A stretch of 64,000 nucleotides of DNA from Sulfuricella sp. (GTDB lineage: Bacteria; Pseudomonadota; Gammaproteobacteria; Burkholderiales; Sulfuricellaceae): contig JBAZID010000004.1 in assembly GCA_041651995.1 (NCBI GenBank), positions 62,001 to 126,000 on the forward strand, in the 5' to 3' direction. The position numbers and the translations under genes are program-made. Every line of letters begins with the position of its first letter. The first letter of the stretch is position 1. Below are positions 25,801 through 34,100 of the stretch, piece by piece. Below the pieces are notes generated by a model. It made no database searches, was not told the DNA's origin, and was given only the letters and a program-made list of their open reading frames with translations.

Positions 25801-26691
25801 GCCCGGTCCAAAGGGGTTGTTTTCCTTGTCGACGGGCTGCTGGAAGATGACGCTGAGGCGCCGCTCCAGCGCGTTAAGCTCTTCCTTGTGTTCAAGCTCG
25901 GCCGCGCGAGCCATGTCTGTAAAGGAAAGCCAGTCCTCGAAAACATCGTCTTCAACCAGCGAGAGCGACAATTCGCCACCGCTTCCCGATGTCTGGGCGC
26001 TCTTCCCGGCATTGCCGGCCAGCAATGGGGTCTGCCTCAAACGCGCCTGCATCCGCATCAGAAATTCGCGGCTGAACTCTGCACCGTCCTTGGTGAAAAC
26101 GCTCGATGCGTTGTAACAGGCATTTTTCTCGGCAATGGTGCGGCCTTCTCCTGCAAGGTTGAAAAAATACTCTATTACCTGTTCCTGAAAAGCCTTCGCA
26201 ATGGGTTCGAGTTGCTCCTCGACCATCTGGCCGCATGCCCTGAGAAGAGATTCACCAGCCGGGTCAATTTTGCCTGGAACATCCGTGCTTTCAGATTTTT
26301 TCCGGGTACTGCGAGCCCGCCCGGGTGGGGGGTTCCTGGTGTATTCATGGAGGACATGAAGGGCTTCGAAATCGGGATTGATAAAAGCAATCCCGGCGCT
26401 TTCATGGTCTGCCCTGGCGACCCGCCCCTGAAAGTGCAAGGCTTGAATGCCGCCGGATGTGGGCACCGAACAGCGAATCTCGATAATCTGGCCACGAACC
26501 GGGGCAGAATCAGGAGGATAAGGGAAAGAGAGAAATATCCCCCCGGGGCAGAAATCCAGAATCTCGATCGCGCAAACTGGCTGCTGCGGAATGGTACACT
26601 CACCCGCCAGGAAAATGGTATTGCGCGTGAAAGCGCGCTTTTCCCTGCCTGGTGAAGCCGACTGCATCTCATCCTGTGTGTCGCCAATCAT
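22837..26691 (-). CDS. PilZ-DUF1631-GGDEF-EAL cyclic-di-GMP protein
   Basis: A 1284-residue cytoplasmic protein. Residues 15-125 are PilZ-like (KRAFTRNTIFLAGEC, CPGGIFLSF). Residues 130-800 resemble DUF1631, interrupted by a Pro/Met/Gln-rich linker containing a short tandem repeat. GGDEF follows near 960 (QARIGGDEFAML, no RxxD inhibitory site), then EAL near 1030-1284 with the core residues kept: SEVLLR, FEITETVG, LDDFGSGQSSYSYLK, LKIDGTFVD, IAERVES and YAQGYYLGKP. Both catalytic motifs look competent, so making and degrading c-di-GMP are both possible. Start ATG 26691 has GAGGA about 11 bases upstream. It precedes smc on the same strand. Confidence 0.82.
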   Translation of the reverse strand: MIGDTQDEMQSASPGREKRAFTRNTIFLAGECTIPQQPVCAIEILDFCPGGIFLSFPYPPDSAPVRGQIIEIRCSVPTSGGIQALHFQGRVARADHESAGIAFINPDFEALHVLHEYTRNPPPGRARSTRKKSESTDVPGKIDPAGESLLRACGQMVEEQLEPIAKAFQEQVIEYFFNLAGEGRTIAEKNACYNASSVFTKDGAEFSREFLMRMQARLRQTPLLAGNAGKSAQTSGSGGELSLSLVEDDVFEDWLSFTDMARAAELEHKEELNALERRLSVIFQQPVDKENNPFGPGTISQIFQEALGTLGLERKIASSSCKVFKNVLCSQTGELYAALNRLLIDAGVLPVLRPQGKKQPQQAYSARRAEPVQPPPFETETLQQANPASEESITGQPVPPAQPADTFFSSGNPLPPVAQPFPPMPPMPPMPPMPPMPPVASGAGAPPFSGADQPSAAPAAMQQSSQDWYRLIQGLGQLQQQLSVPASQPARQPVQTAHSGGQGPAPYQAASAEGGGFIPAPAPGPGSEATMASQPVEPLHFTTDEVLSALSRIRMDMPGKQQGDSFHHDFMQKLQSELADAAPSDEAREVPSRETNILQIGGNLFDSVLADNLVADTVKPWLNQLSIPLIKMALRDDSLFYDKSHLARQLINQIAELELFSADSKVENAVRKKIDGLLAEISSADEVTPGLLQKMLKEVGLLVHVQHKAYEGNIRDLVASCETEEQRAKLEKPENMTSKLGKFLNGLQQLAGEEPPVQKDETLDEFRRHVRRLKVGNWLMLGRGEQQKRVRLAWVAKNLDKFVFVNAQGLREETLSQDDLAQSLRASELEVLDDANEQLVDRAQSTMLQKMHRQLLHETTHDQLTGLINRREFEKRLAETLTRVHDSGMSSILCYLDLEQFSVVNNTFGYEGGDRALVETSRLLKQELGEDGLQARIGGDEFAMLIENCSLDDALRMTSRLTGAFRAYRFTSGDKSLSLSFSAGVVEINRESESIESLMQAAEASCRIARSKGSNYVQVYRPDEANLARHINTVKWVSRIDEALDKSTFELRCQPIVSINGNNVAVHHSEVLLRVPDGNGNLISPVDLIMAAEHFRRMSSVDRWVIEHAFRWMAERRDRLDELGGLTINLSGASLNEEGLIDFVISQAETYKIPMNKVCFEITETVGISHLSSASEFISELKKQSGCSFSLDDFGSGQSSYSYLKNLPVDYLKIDGTFVDKMDQNPYDFAVVKSITEIGHFMGKKIIAERVESEAVLKMLRQIGVDYAQGYYLGKPRNMKVLGS
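25381..25425 (+). repeat. 9-bp tandem repeat, five units, in the linker
   Basis: GGCATGGGT is repeated five times without interruption, encoding a Pro-Met-Pro run in the linker of the PilZ-GGDEF-EAL protein on the minus strand. The unit is a multiple of three, so gain or loss changes linker length without shifting frame. Confidence 0.9.
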
Positions 26692-26926
26692 CCAGTACCC
26701 ATCCTCAAGTTATCAACAGTTGCATAACATCACCCGGATCAAGCAGGAGCTTCTGTTTTACGTTAACCAGCGCCTACCTGCATGATAACCAAGGTTTGCA
26801 CGTCAATGCTATACGCTTGGAAGAGGTTGCAGCAAAAAATCCAGGCCAGGGCACCAGACTGTCCGGACGTTTCGTGAGCGGGCACACGCGTTATAATGCC
26901 CTTCATTTGACCCTCCGGAACAAGCC

Positions 26927-27346
26927 ATGCCAACTCAACCCAGCAAGGAACTCGAAACTTTCGACAACCCCTATCCGGAACGTGATTACCATATCCACAT
27001 GGAAATTCCGGAGTTTACCTGTCTGTGCCCGAAAACCGGCCAGCCGGACTTCGCGACCCTGATTCTGGACTATATCCCTGACCAGAAATGTGTCGAACTG
27101 AAAAGCCTGAAAATGTATATGTGGTCCTACCGCAATGAAGGTGCGTTCCACGAGGCGGTGACCAATCATATTCTGAATGATCTGGCGGCCGCCACCGAGC
27201 CGCGCTTCATGCGCCTGACGGCCAAATTCTATGTGCGCGGCGGCATCTTCACCAACGTCGTGGCGGAACAGCGCAAGCCGGAATGGCAGCCTCTGCCGCA
27301 CGTTGATCTGACTGCATTCGGGGCGAATTCGAACACGCGCGGGTAA
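26927..27346 (+). CDS. queF: NADPH-dependent 7-cyano-7-deazaguanine reductase
   Basis: A 139-residue enzyme of the short QueF class. It reduces preQ0 to preQ1 in queuosine synthesis. The active Cys lies in PEFTCLCPKTGQPDFATL, and the NADPH motif ELKSLKMYMWSYRNEGAFHE is complete. A TATAAT at 26892-26897 precedes the gene. The intergenic DNA 26692-26926 shows no preQ1 riboswitch that I can fold by eye. Confidence 0.93.
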   Translation: MPTQPSKELETFDNPYPERDYHIHMEIPEFTCLCPKTGQPDFATLILDYIPDQKCVELKSLKMYMWSYRNEGAFHEAVTNHILNDLAAATEPRFMRLTAKFYVRGGIFTNVVAEQRKPEWQPLPHVDLTAFGANSNTRG

Positions 27347-27367
27347 GAATTTCGGGACAGGAGAACC

Positions 27368-28687
27368 ATCATCGACCAAGCACCGATCCCGCCTCACCGG
27401 TCCCGCCTCACCCCTCACGCCTTTTTAGGCATTGATTTCGGCACCACTGGCGCCCGCGCCATGGTGATTGATGATGCGGGAGAAATCCTTGCCCAGTGCC
27501 GCCATGATTTCCACGGCGAACAATCCGGCCCGCTGTGGCGTACTGCACTGTTCGAGCTGATTTCGCAAATCCCTTTTGAGCTGCGCAATGTCCTTCGCGC
27601 CATTTCCATCAACGGCACCTCCGCCACGGTGCTTTTGTGTGATGCGGCAGGCGAGCCGCTGAGCGCTCCCCTGCTGTACAACGACACCTGTGCCAGCAGG
27701 GAAGCCGAAGCGCTCATGCAAATGGCGCCCCGCAATCATGTCGCCGCCACACCCGCATCCGGGCTGGCGAAACTAATATGGTTCAGCCGCCAGCCGGAAT
27801 TCGGCGCAGCCGCCAGTTTCATGCACCAGGCTGACTGGCTGGGCTTTCTGCTGCACGGCCAGTTGGGGATCAGCGATTACCACAATGCCCTGAAATCCGG
27901 TGGTGACCCCGAAACGCTCGATTATCCCGCATGGGTCAAGGCACTTCCGGTTTCCGCCCTGCTGCCTCAAATCGTCGAACCCGGCGCTGTCATCGGCACA
28001 ATCAGCAGTCGCATCGCGCACCATTTCGCCCTGCCCAGGGATTGCGTGGTGCGCGCCGGTACCACCGACAGCATTGCCGCTTTCCTTGCAACCGGGGCAG
28101 GCAAGCCGGGCGAAGCGGTCACCTCGCTCGGCTCCACCCTGGTCCTGAAGCTGCTTTCCGAGCGGCGCGTGGAAAGCGCCCAGCACGGCATCTACAGCCA
28201 CCGCTGCGGGAATCTGTGGCTCACCGGAGGCGCATCCAACAGCGGCGGCGCGGTGCTGCGGGCATTTTTCGATGACGCCGGGCTACACAGCCTGAGCCAG
28301 CGCATTGATCCAGGCCAGCCCAGCGGGCTCGATTATTACCCCCTGCTCCAGCCCGGCGAGCGCTTCCCGCTCAATGACCTGGCTTACCCGCCGCGCCTTG
28401 TTCCCAGGCCGGATGATGACGCCATTTTCCTGCACGGCCTGCTGGAAGGTATTGCCCGTATCGAAGCCCGGGGCTACCAGTTATTGCAGGAACTGGGCGC
28501 CACGCCGCTGGTTTCCGTCCGGAGCGCCGGGGGTGGAGCCAGCAACCCGGCCTTCAGCGCCATCCGTGCTCGCCTGCTGGGCGTACCCATGCAAGCGGCG
28601 CTCCACGCCGAGGCAGCCTATGGCAGCGCCCTTCTCGCCAGGGATGGCACGCAATTGTTATACTCCGGCCATGACAAATCAATCTGA
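27368..28687 (+). CDS. FGGY-family carbohydrate kinase with non-canonical start
   Basis: About 439 residues if started at ATC 27368. The phosphate-binding motif FLGIDFGTTGARAMVID lies upstream of the first ATG (27461), so that ATG would remove an essential part of the fold. No ATG, GTG or TTG occurs in frame between about 27347 and the motif. AGGAG at 27359-27363 is correctly spaced for ATC at 27368. The rest is a normal FGGY kinase: AGTTDSIAAFLATGAGKPGEAV, SLGSTLVLKLL, and GGGASNPAFSAIRARLLGVP. The sugar is not identifiable. The next gene overlaps its end by 17 bases. Confidence 0.75.
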   Translation: MIDQAPIPPHRSRLTPHAFLGIDFGTTGARAMVIDDAGEILAQCRHDFHGEQSGPLWRTALFELISQIPFELRNVLRAISINGTSATVLLCDAAGEPLSAPLLYNDTCASREAEALMQMAPRNHVAATPASGLAKLIWFSRQPEFGAAASFMHQADWLGFLLHGQLGISDYHNALKSGGDPETLDYPAWVKALPVSALLPQIVEPGAVIGTISSRIAHHFALPRDCVVRAGTTDSIAAFLATGAGKPGEAVTSLGSTLVLKLLSERRVESAQHGIYSHRCGNLWLTGGASNSGGAVLRAFFDDAGLHSLSQRIDPGQPSGLDYYPLLQPGERFPLNDLAYPPRLVPRPDDDAIFLHGLLEGIARIEARGYQLLQELGATPLVSVRSAGGGASNPAFSAIRARLLGVPMQAALHAEAAYGSALLARDGTQLLYSGHDKSI

Positions 28688-29237
28688 GCCACAGGGTATT
28701 TTCTACGCGGCAGACCTGCCTCTGAGCTGGACCGCTCTCAGCCGCCTGCAGCCAGTGCAAACCGAACAATGGCAGCACGATACGGCAGCCCTGCTGCGCG
28801 CGCTGGCGGTGATCGAGGCCCCCGTTGTCGAGACGGACAGGGATATTTCCTCCTCCAGCGTGAAATCCATGGAAAGGCTGGAAGCGAAGCTGGACCTGGC
28901 TCTCAGCCTGATGATGCAGCTTGTGCGCCAGCAGGCCGAACTACCCACGCCAAGCCCCGTCATCCTGCGCGCCAATTCTGTGGAATGGCTTGGCACGAGC
29001 CTCCCCGAACCAGCCCAATTGATTCTGGTTTCCCTCCATCTCAGCCCCAGGCTGCCCCAGGCGCTGCACATTCCCGCCACCGTGGCTGCCGTGGAGCAGC
29101 TGGAGAATGGCGCCAGGGTGCATGCAAATTTCACCCATCTGAGCCAGGAAGTGGAAGAGTGGCTGGAGCGCACCCTGTTCCGCTTCCATCGCCGCAGCAT
29201 TCAGCAAAGCCACTCCCGGCAGCACGGCGAAAACTGA
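28671..29237 (+). CDS. atypical PilZ-domain protein
   Basis: A 188-residue protein beginning MTNQSEPQGIFYAADLPLSW. A central helix (SMERLEAKLDLALSLMMQLV) and a beta region (EWLGTSLPEPAQLILVSLHL, ending LERTLFRFHRRSIQQ) match the atypical PilZ family of c-di-GMP-linked proteins. ATG 28671 overlaps the kinase stop. The next gene is a diguanylate cyclase only 11 bases downstream, so a local c-di-GMP pathway is likely. Direct nucleotide binding is uncertain, since atypical members can lack the RxxxR motif. Confidence 0.65.
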   Translation: MTNQSEPQGIFYAADLPLSWTALSRLQPVQTEQWQHDTAALLRALAVIEAPVVETDRDISSSSVKSMERLEAKLDLALSLMMQLVRQQAELPTPSPVILRANSVEWLGTSLPEPAQLILVSLHLSPRLPQALHIPATVAAVEQLENGARVHANFTHLSQEVEEWLERTLFRFHRRSIQQSHSRQHGEN

Positions 29238-29248
29238 ATATTTCCAGC

Positions 29249-31102
29249 ATGCGCGCCCTGATTCGCGGTAAACGCTTTGGCATGGCAACGGACGAGTACA
29301 GCCTCGCCAGATTCGAGAATTTGCGCGGCCACACGATTGCGCTTGGATTCACCGCAGTATTTCTGCTGTGGGGGCTCTGGGCATGGGCCTGGAGCATCGC
29401 CCCGGCTCACGCGCCGGATACACTGGGCTGGTTCCTTGTAATGGGGGCTTTACTGGCCATCTATCCCATTGCCCTGCTCAGCGGTTTATCCCTGCGCGCC
29501 CTTCCCTGGCTGCTTTATGCGCTGCTGATGGCGGCGCAGGGCATGTTTCTGTATATCCTGGTATTGCTGGGCGCAGCGGCCCAGGGGAGCGCCGGTTTTC
29601 TCTTCTGGTTCCTTGCGCCCCCGCTGCTGGCATTCATTTTCGGCTGGCGCATCAATCTGACCGGCAGCCTTGTGCTGCTACTCTTTCCCAATCTGCTGGT
29701 TGCTGTATTCGGGAAATTTTCCGGCTTCGATTTGCTGCAATTCAATCTGCTCGCCCTCCCGGCCATGACCATCGCCCTCTTTGTCAGCCACCTGGCAGAC
29801 CAATGGCTGCGCCAGATCCACGACCTGCACAAACAGATCGCGTGGCGCAACGTCGCCATAGCCTCGTCGGGAGAAGCGCTGCTGGTCACCGGCCGGAACG
29901 GGCGGATTGAGCACGTCAACCCGGCTTTTACCGGGAGCACGGGTTATACGCCGGAAGAAGTCATCGGCAACAAGCCCTCGCTGCTCAAAAGCGGCTTCCA
30001 TGACAGCGCCTTTTACGAAACCATGTGGACCACCCTGCTCAACGGCCAGGTCTGGCGGGGCGAAATCATCAACCGCCACAAGGACGACACATCCATCACC
30101 CTGTGGACGAACATTTTTCCGGTTGCGGGCCGCGATGGCAGCCCGGAAAAGTTTGTCGCCCTGTCGAGCGACATCACCTCGCGCAGGCAACTGGAGGAAG
30201 AAGTCGCTCTCGGCAACGCCGAACTGGAAGCCATATTCACCAATGCCGGGGTGGGCATCGCGCTGCTCGATTCATGGGGGCGTTTTATCAAGGCCAATGA
30301 TTTCTGGCTTTCGATGTTTGGATATTCCCGCGAGGAAACGATTGCTTCGCTCAATCACACGGACATTTCCAACGATGATGACGTGGTGGATCACCGGCAC
30401 CTTTTCGTCGCCCTCGCCAGCGGCGAACTCCCCAGCCACCACAGCGACCGGCGCTTCGTATGCAACGGTGGCAGGGTATTCTGGGGCCACATCTCGATGA
30501 CACCGGTTAAAAACGAGGCGGGCTATATCCGCGCCATCATCGCCATCGTGCAGGACATCGACGAGCGCAAGCTGCTGAAAGACAAGCTTGAATCCATGGC
30601 GCATTACGATGCGCTCACCGGCCTGCCCAACCGTGCCCTGTTTTTCGACCGCCTGGGACAAGCCATTACCCAGAGCAAGCGCAGCCAGGGCCAGTTCGCG
30701 CTGATGTTCGTCGACCTGGACGGCTTCAAGGCGGTCAACGATACTTTCGGCCACGACACCGGCGACGCCCTGCTCAAGGCCGTGTCGGAACATCTGCTGG
30801 AGTGCGTGCGGGAATCCGATACCGTGGCACGCATGGGCGGCGACGAATTCACCATCATCCTGCGCGCCATACGTGGCCAGGAGGATGCCGCCCATGTGGC
30901 GGAGAAAATTCTCGCCACGCTATCCCACCCCTACCACCTGCTCGGCCATGAATGCCGTATCGGCGCATCCCTGGGCATCGTGCTCTATCCCCGGCACGGC
31001 AAAAATGCCGAGGACCTGCTGAGCCAGGCTGACAACGCCATGTACGCCGTCAAGAAAGCAGGCAAGAACGCCTACCGCTTCGCCGAGGACAATTCCGCAT
31101 GA
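29249..31102 (+). CDS. membrane diguanylate cyclase with two PAS domains
   Basis: About 617 residues. Residues 30-185 hold five or six membrane segments (for example HTIALGFTAVFLLWGLWAWA and WLLYALLMAAQGMFLYILVL). Two PAS domains follow (about 205-320 and 325-445), then GGDEF near 530: the active motif RMGGDEFTIIL with the inhibitory RxxD (RESD) five residues before it. No EAL domain is present. Start ATG 29249 is chosen; ATG 29282 is possible. Its stop overlaps the start of the restriction gene (ATGA). Confidence 0.88.
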   Translation: MRALIRGKRFGMATDEYSLARFENLRGHTIALGFTAVFLLWGLWAWAWSIAPAHAPDTLGWFLVMGALLAIYPIALLSGLSLRALPWLLYALLMAAQGMFLYILVLLGAAAQGSAGFLFWFLAPPLLAFIFGWRINLTGSLVLLLFPNLLVAVFGKFSGFDLLQFNLLALPAMTIALFVSHLADQWLRQIHDLHKQIAWRNVAIASSGEALLVTGRNGRIEHVNPAFTGSTGYTPEEVIGNKPSLLKSGFHDSAFYETMWTTLLNGQVWRGEIINRHKDDTSITLWTNIFPVAGRDGSPEKFVALSSDITSRRQLEEEVALGNAELEAIFTNAGVGIALLDSWGRFIKANDFWLSMFGYSREETIASLNHTDISNDDDVVDHRHLFVALASGELPSHHSDRRFVCNGGRVFWGHISMTPVKNEAGYIRAIIAIVQDIDERKLLKDKLESMAHYDALTGLPNRALFFDRLGQAITQSKRSQGQFALMFVDLDGFKAVNDTFGHDTGDALLKAVSEHLLECVRESDTVARMGGDEFTIILRAIRGQEDAAHVAEKILATLSHPYHLLGHECRIGASLGIVLYPRHGKNAEDLLSQADNAMYAVKKAGKNAYRFAEDNSA

Positions 31103-34100
31103 CCCCCCAAGCATTCATTCAAAAATGGAAAGCCTCGCAACTCAAGGAACGCTCTGCCTCGCAGGAGCATTTCCTCGACCTGTGCCGCCTGATCGGCCAG
31201 CCCACTCCCGCCGAATCTGACCCCGATGGCAGTTGGTACACCTTCGAGCGTGGCGCACGCAAGACCGGCGGCGGCGAAGGCTGGGCGGATGTATGGAAAA
31301 AGGGCTGTTTCGCCTGGGAATACAAGGGCAAGCACAAGGACCTGACAGCCACCTTCGCCCAGCTCCAGCGCTACGCCATCGCGCTGGAAAACCCGCCCCT
31401 GCTGGTGGTTTCCGACATGGAAACCATCGTCATCCACACCAATTTCACCAATACCGTACAGGAAATCCACACCATCGCGCTGGAAGACATCGTCGCGCCG
31501 GAAAACCTGCAAAAACTGCGCCGGCTATTCAGCGATGCGGACCAATTCCGCCCCACCCGAACCACCTTCGCCGTCACCGAGGAAGCCGCCCAGCGCATGG
31601 GCGAAGTCGCCAAACGCCTGACCGGGCACGGTGAAGCGCCGCAAACGGTGGCCCATTTCCTGATCCAGTGCGTGTTCTGCATGTTCGCCGAGGACGCCGG
31701 CCTGCTGCCGCAAAAGCTGTTCGAAACCGTGCTCGACAAATCCAACCCTGATGGTTCGAAGGCCCAGTCGCGCCTCGCCGCCCTGTTCCAGGCCATGCAG
31801 GGCGGCGGGGATTTTGCGCTGGAAAACATCCCCTGGTTCAACGGCGGCTTGTTCAAGGAAATCGCCGTCCCCGCCCTGGAAACCGCCGACGTGGTGGCCC
31901 TGCTGGATGCGGCGCGCATGAACTGGAGCGCCATCGAACCCGCCATCCTCGGCACCCTGTTCGAGCGCGGCCTCAATCCCGACATGCGCAGCCAGCTTGG
32001 CGCCCACTACACCGACCCGGCCACCATCATGAAGCTCATCCGCCCGGTGATCGAAGCGCCGCTGCTGGCTGAATGGCAGGCCGCGCACCAGGCCATCGGC
32101 ACCGCCATGGAAAAATACCTGCAAGGCGGCAAAGGATCGCAGGCCGCCCTCAAGGAAGCGCAAGCCGCCTTCATCGGCCATCTGGAACGGCTGAAAGCCT
32201 ACCGCGTGCTCGATCCAGCGTGCGGGTCGGGCAACTTCCTCTATCTGGCACTGAAAACACTCAAGGACCTGGAACACCGCGCCAACCTCGAAGCCGAAGC
32301 CCTCGGCCTGCAACGCCAGATCGGCATCGACACCGGCCCCGCCAACGTGCTGGGCATCGAACTCAACCCCTACGCCGCCGAACTGGCCCGCGTCACGGTG
32401 TGGATCGGCGAACTGCAATGGATGCTGGGCCACGGCTACTCCGTGCCGCGCGACCCGATTCTGCGGCCACTGGATCATATCGAGCAGCGGGATGCGGTGT
32501 TGGAGTGGACAGCTGTCAGCGGTCAGCCTTCAGCAAATGCGCTGGAACCGGAATGGCCGGAGGTGGACGCCATTGTCGGCAATCCGCCGTTTCTGGGTGG
32601 AAGCAAGAAGCGAGGGGAATTGGGAGATGCTTATTTCGAAGCGCTCAACCGCGTTTATAAAAACCGCGTGCCAGGCGGCGCAGACCTGGTGACCTACTGG
32701 TTCGAGAAGGCGCGCGCGCAGATCGAGCACGGCAAGGCCAAAGCGGCAGGGCTGGTTGCGACCAACTCGATACGCGGCGGAACCAATCGCAAGGTGCTAG
32801 AACGCATCGTTTCCAGCAGCACAATTTTCGAAGCCTGGAGCGACGAGGAATGGGTCAACCAGGGCGCAGCAGTGCGGGTATCTCTGGTGTGCTTCGGGGC
32901 AAAAAGCCCCTCCACCCCCGGGGGAGGGGTTGGGGAGGGGGAAAATATTGAGCAGGGTAGAAACATTGCTTCCCCCAAACTACCATTATCTGAAAAAACA
33001 AAGGAATTCGCCCGCGCCTTACGCAAGAATGCAACAGATGCGGAAAACTTACTGTGGCAGCTATTGCGGAAAAATCAGCTACTCGGTTATGGTTTCCGCC
33101 GACAGCACCCGATCGGCCGCTGCATCCTCGATTTCTATTGCCATCAAGCAAAACTCGCCATTGAACTGGACGGAGGGCAACATGCCGAACCTGAGCAACA
33201 GGCGCATGACGAGAAGCGCTCGGCTTACATGGCTGACCAAGGTATCAGCGTGCTGCGCTTCTGGAACAACGAGGTGCTGGAGAATACGGAAGGTGTGCTG
33301 CAAAGTGTGTTTGATTGGCTGAGCGAATTTTCCCCCACCCCAACCCCTCCCCCGAAGGTGGAGGGGCTTTCTGCCATGCTCGACGGACAGTCGGTGGCTG
33401 CTATTCACGCTGATCTGACTGGGGGATCGTTAATCCACATTGGCAGTGGGATGAATTTAACTCTGGCCAAACCGCTCAAGGAAAATGCAGAAGTTTGTTT
33501 TGCTGGAACCAAAAAATACGGTGATTTCGACATTCCCGGCGAACTGGCTCGGCAGTGGCTCAAACTACCTAACCCCCATGGAAAATCAAATAGCGAGGTG
33601 GTAAAGCCATGGCGTAATGGGCAAGACATTACAGGCAGGCCATCGGATACTTGGATAATTGATTTTGGCGTGAACACCTCTGAGGAGGTTGCAGCTCTTT
33701 ATGAGGCGCCATTCGCTTACGTGATTGAGCACGTTAAAAACACAAGGAAAGACAGCAAATGGTGGCTTCATGAACGGCCTAGGCCAGAGTTGCGCAAAGC
33801 ATTACATGCAAAAATTAACAGTTACATAGTTACTCCTCAAACGTCAAAGCACCGGCTTTTCGCTTGGCTCCCAGTAGCTATACTGCCGGATCAAGCATTG
33901 AACGTCATAGCACATTCAGACGACGCAACCTTCGGCATACTCCATTCCCGTTTGCACGAGTTGTGGTCACTACGCTTGGGCACTTCACTGGAAGATCGCC
34001 CACGCTACACGCCCTCATTTACCTTCGAAACCTTCCCTTTCCCGTCGGGCTTCGCTCCCTCATTCCCAGCCCTTCTCCCGGCGGAAGAAGGGAGTCAAAG

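Larger units (their letters stand above)
32903..33370 (+). mobile_element. inverted-repeat-flanked DUF559 nuclease cassette
   Basis: This insert of 468 bases is exactly 156 codons and keeps the host frame. It is bounded by inverted repeats of 44 bases (32903-32946 and 33327-33370) that differ at three positions. The interior encodes a DUF559 (Vsr-like PD-ExK) domain: FARALRKNATDAENLLWQLL, LLGYGFRRQHPIGR, CILDFYCHQAKLAIELDGGQH, ISVLRFWNNEVLEN. No start codon with a binding site precedes the domain, so it is made only as part of the host protein. The interior is AT-richer than the host gene. Confidence 0.8.

Noticed and set aside
26692..26926. Possible preQ1 riboswitch before queF
   Set aside because: Neither the short pseudoknot hairpin nor the A-rich tail of preQ1-I could be seen.
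33184..33322. Separate small gene inside the DUF559 cassette
   Set aside because: It lies in another frame and is a shadow of the DUF559 domain.
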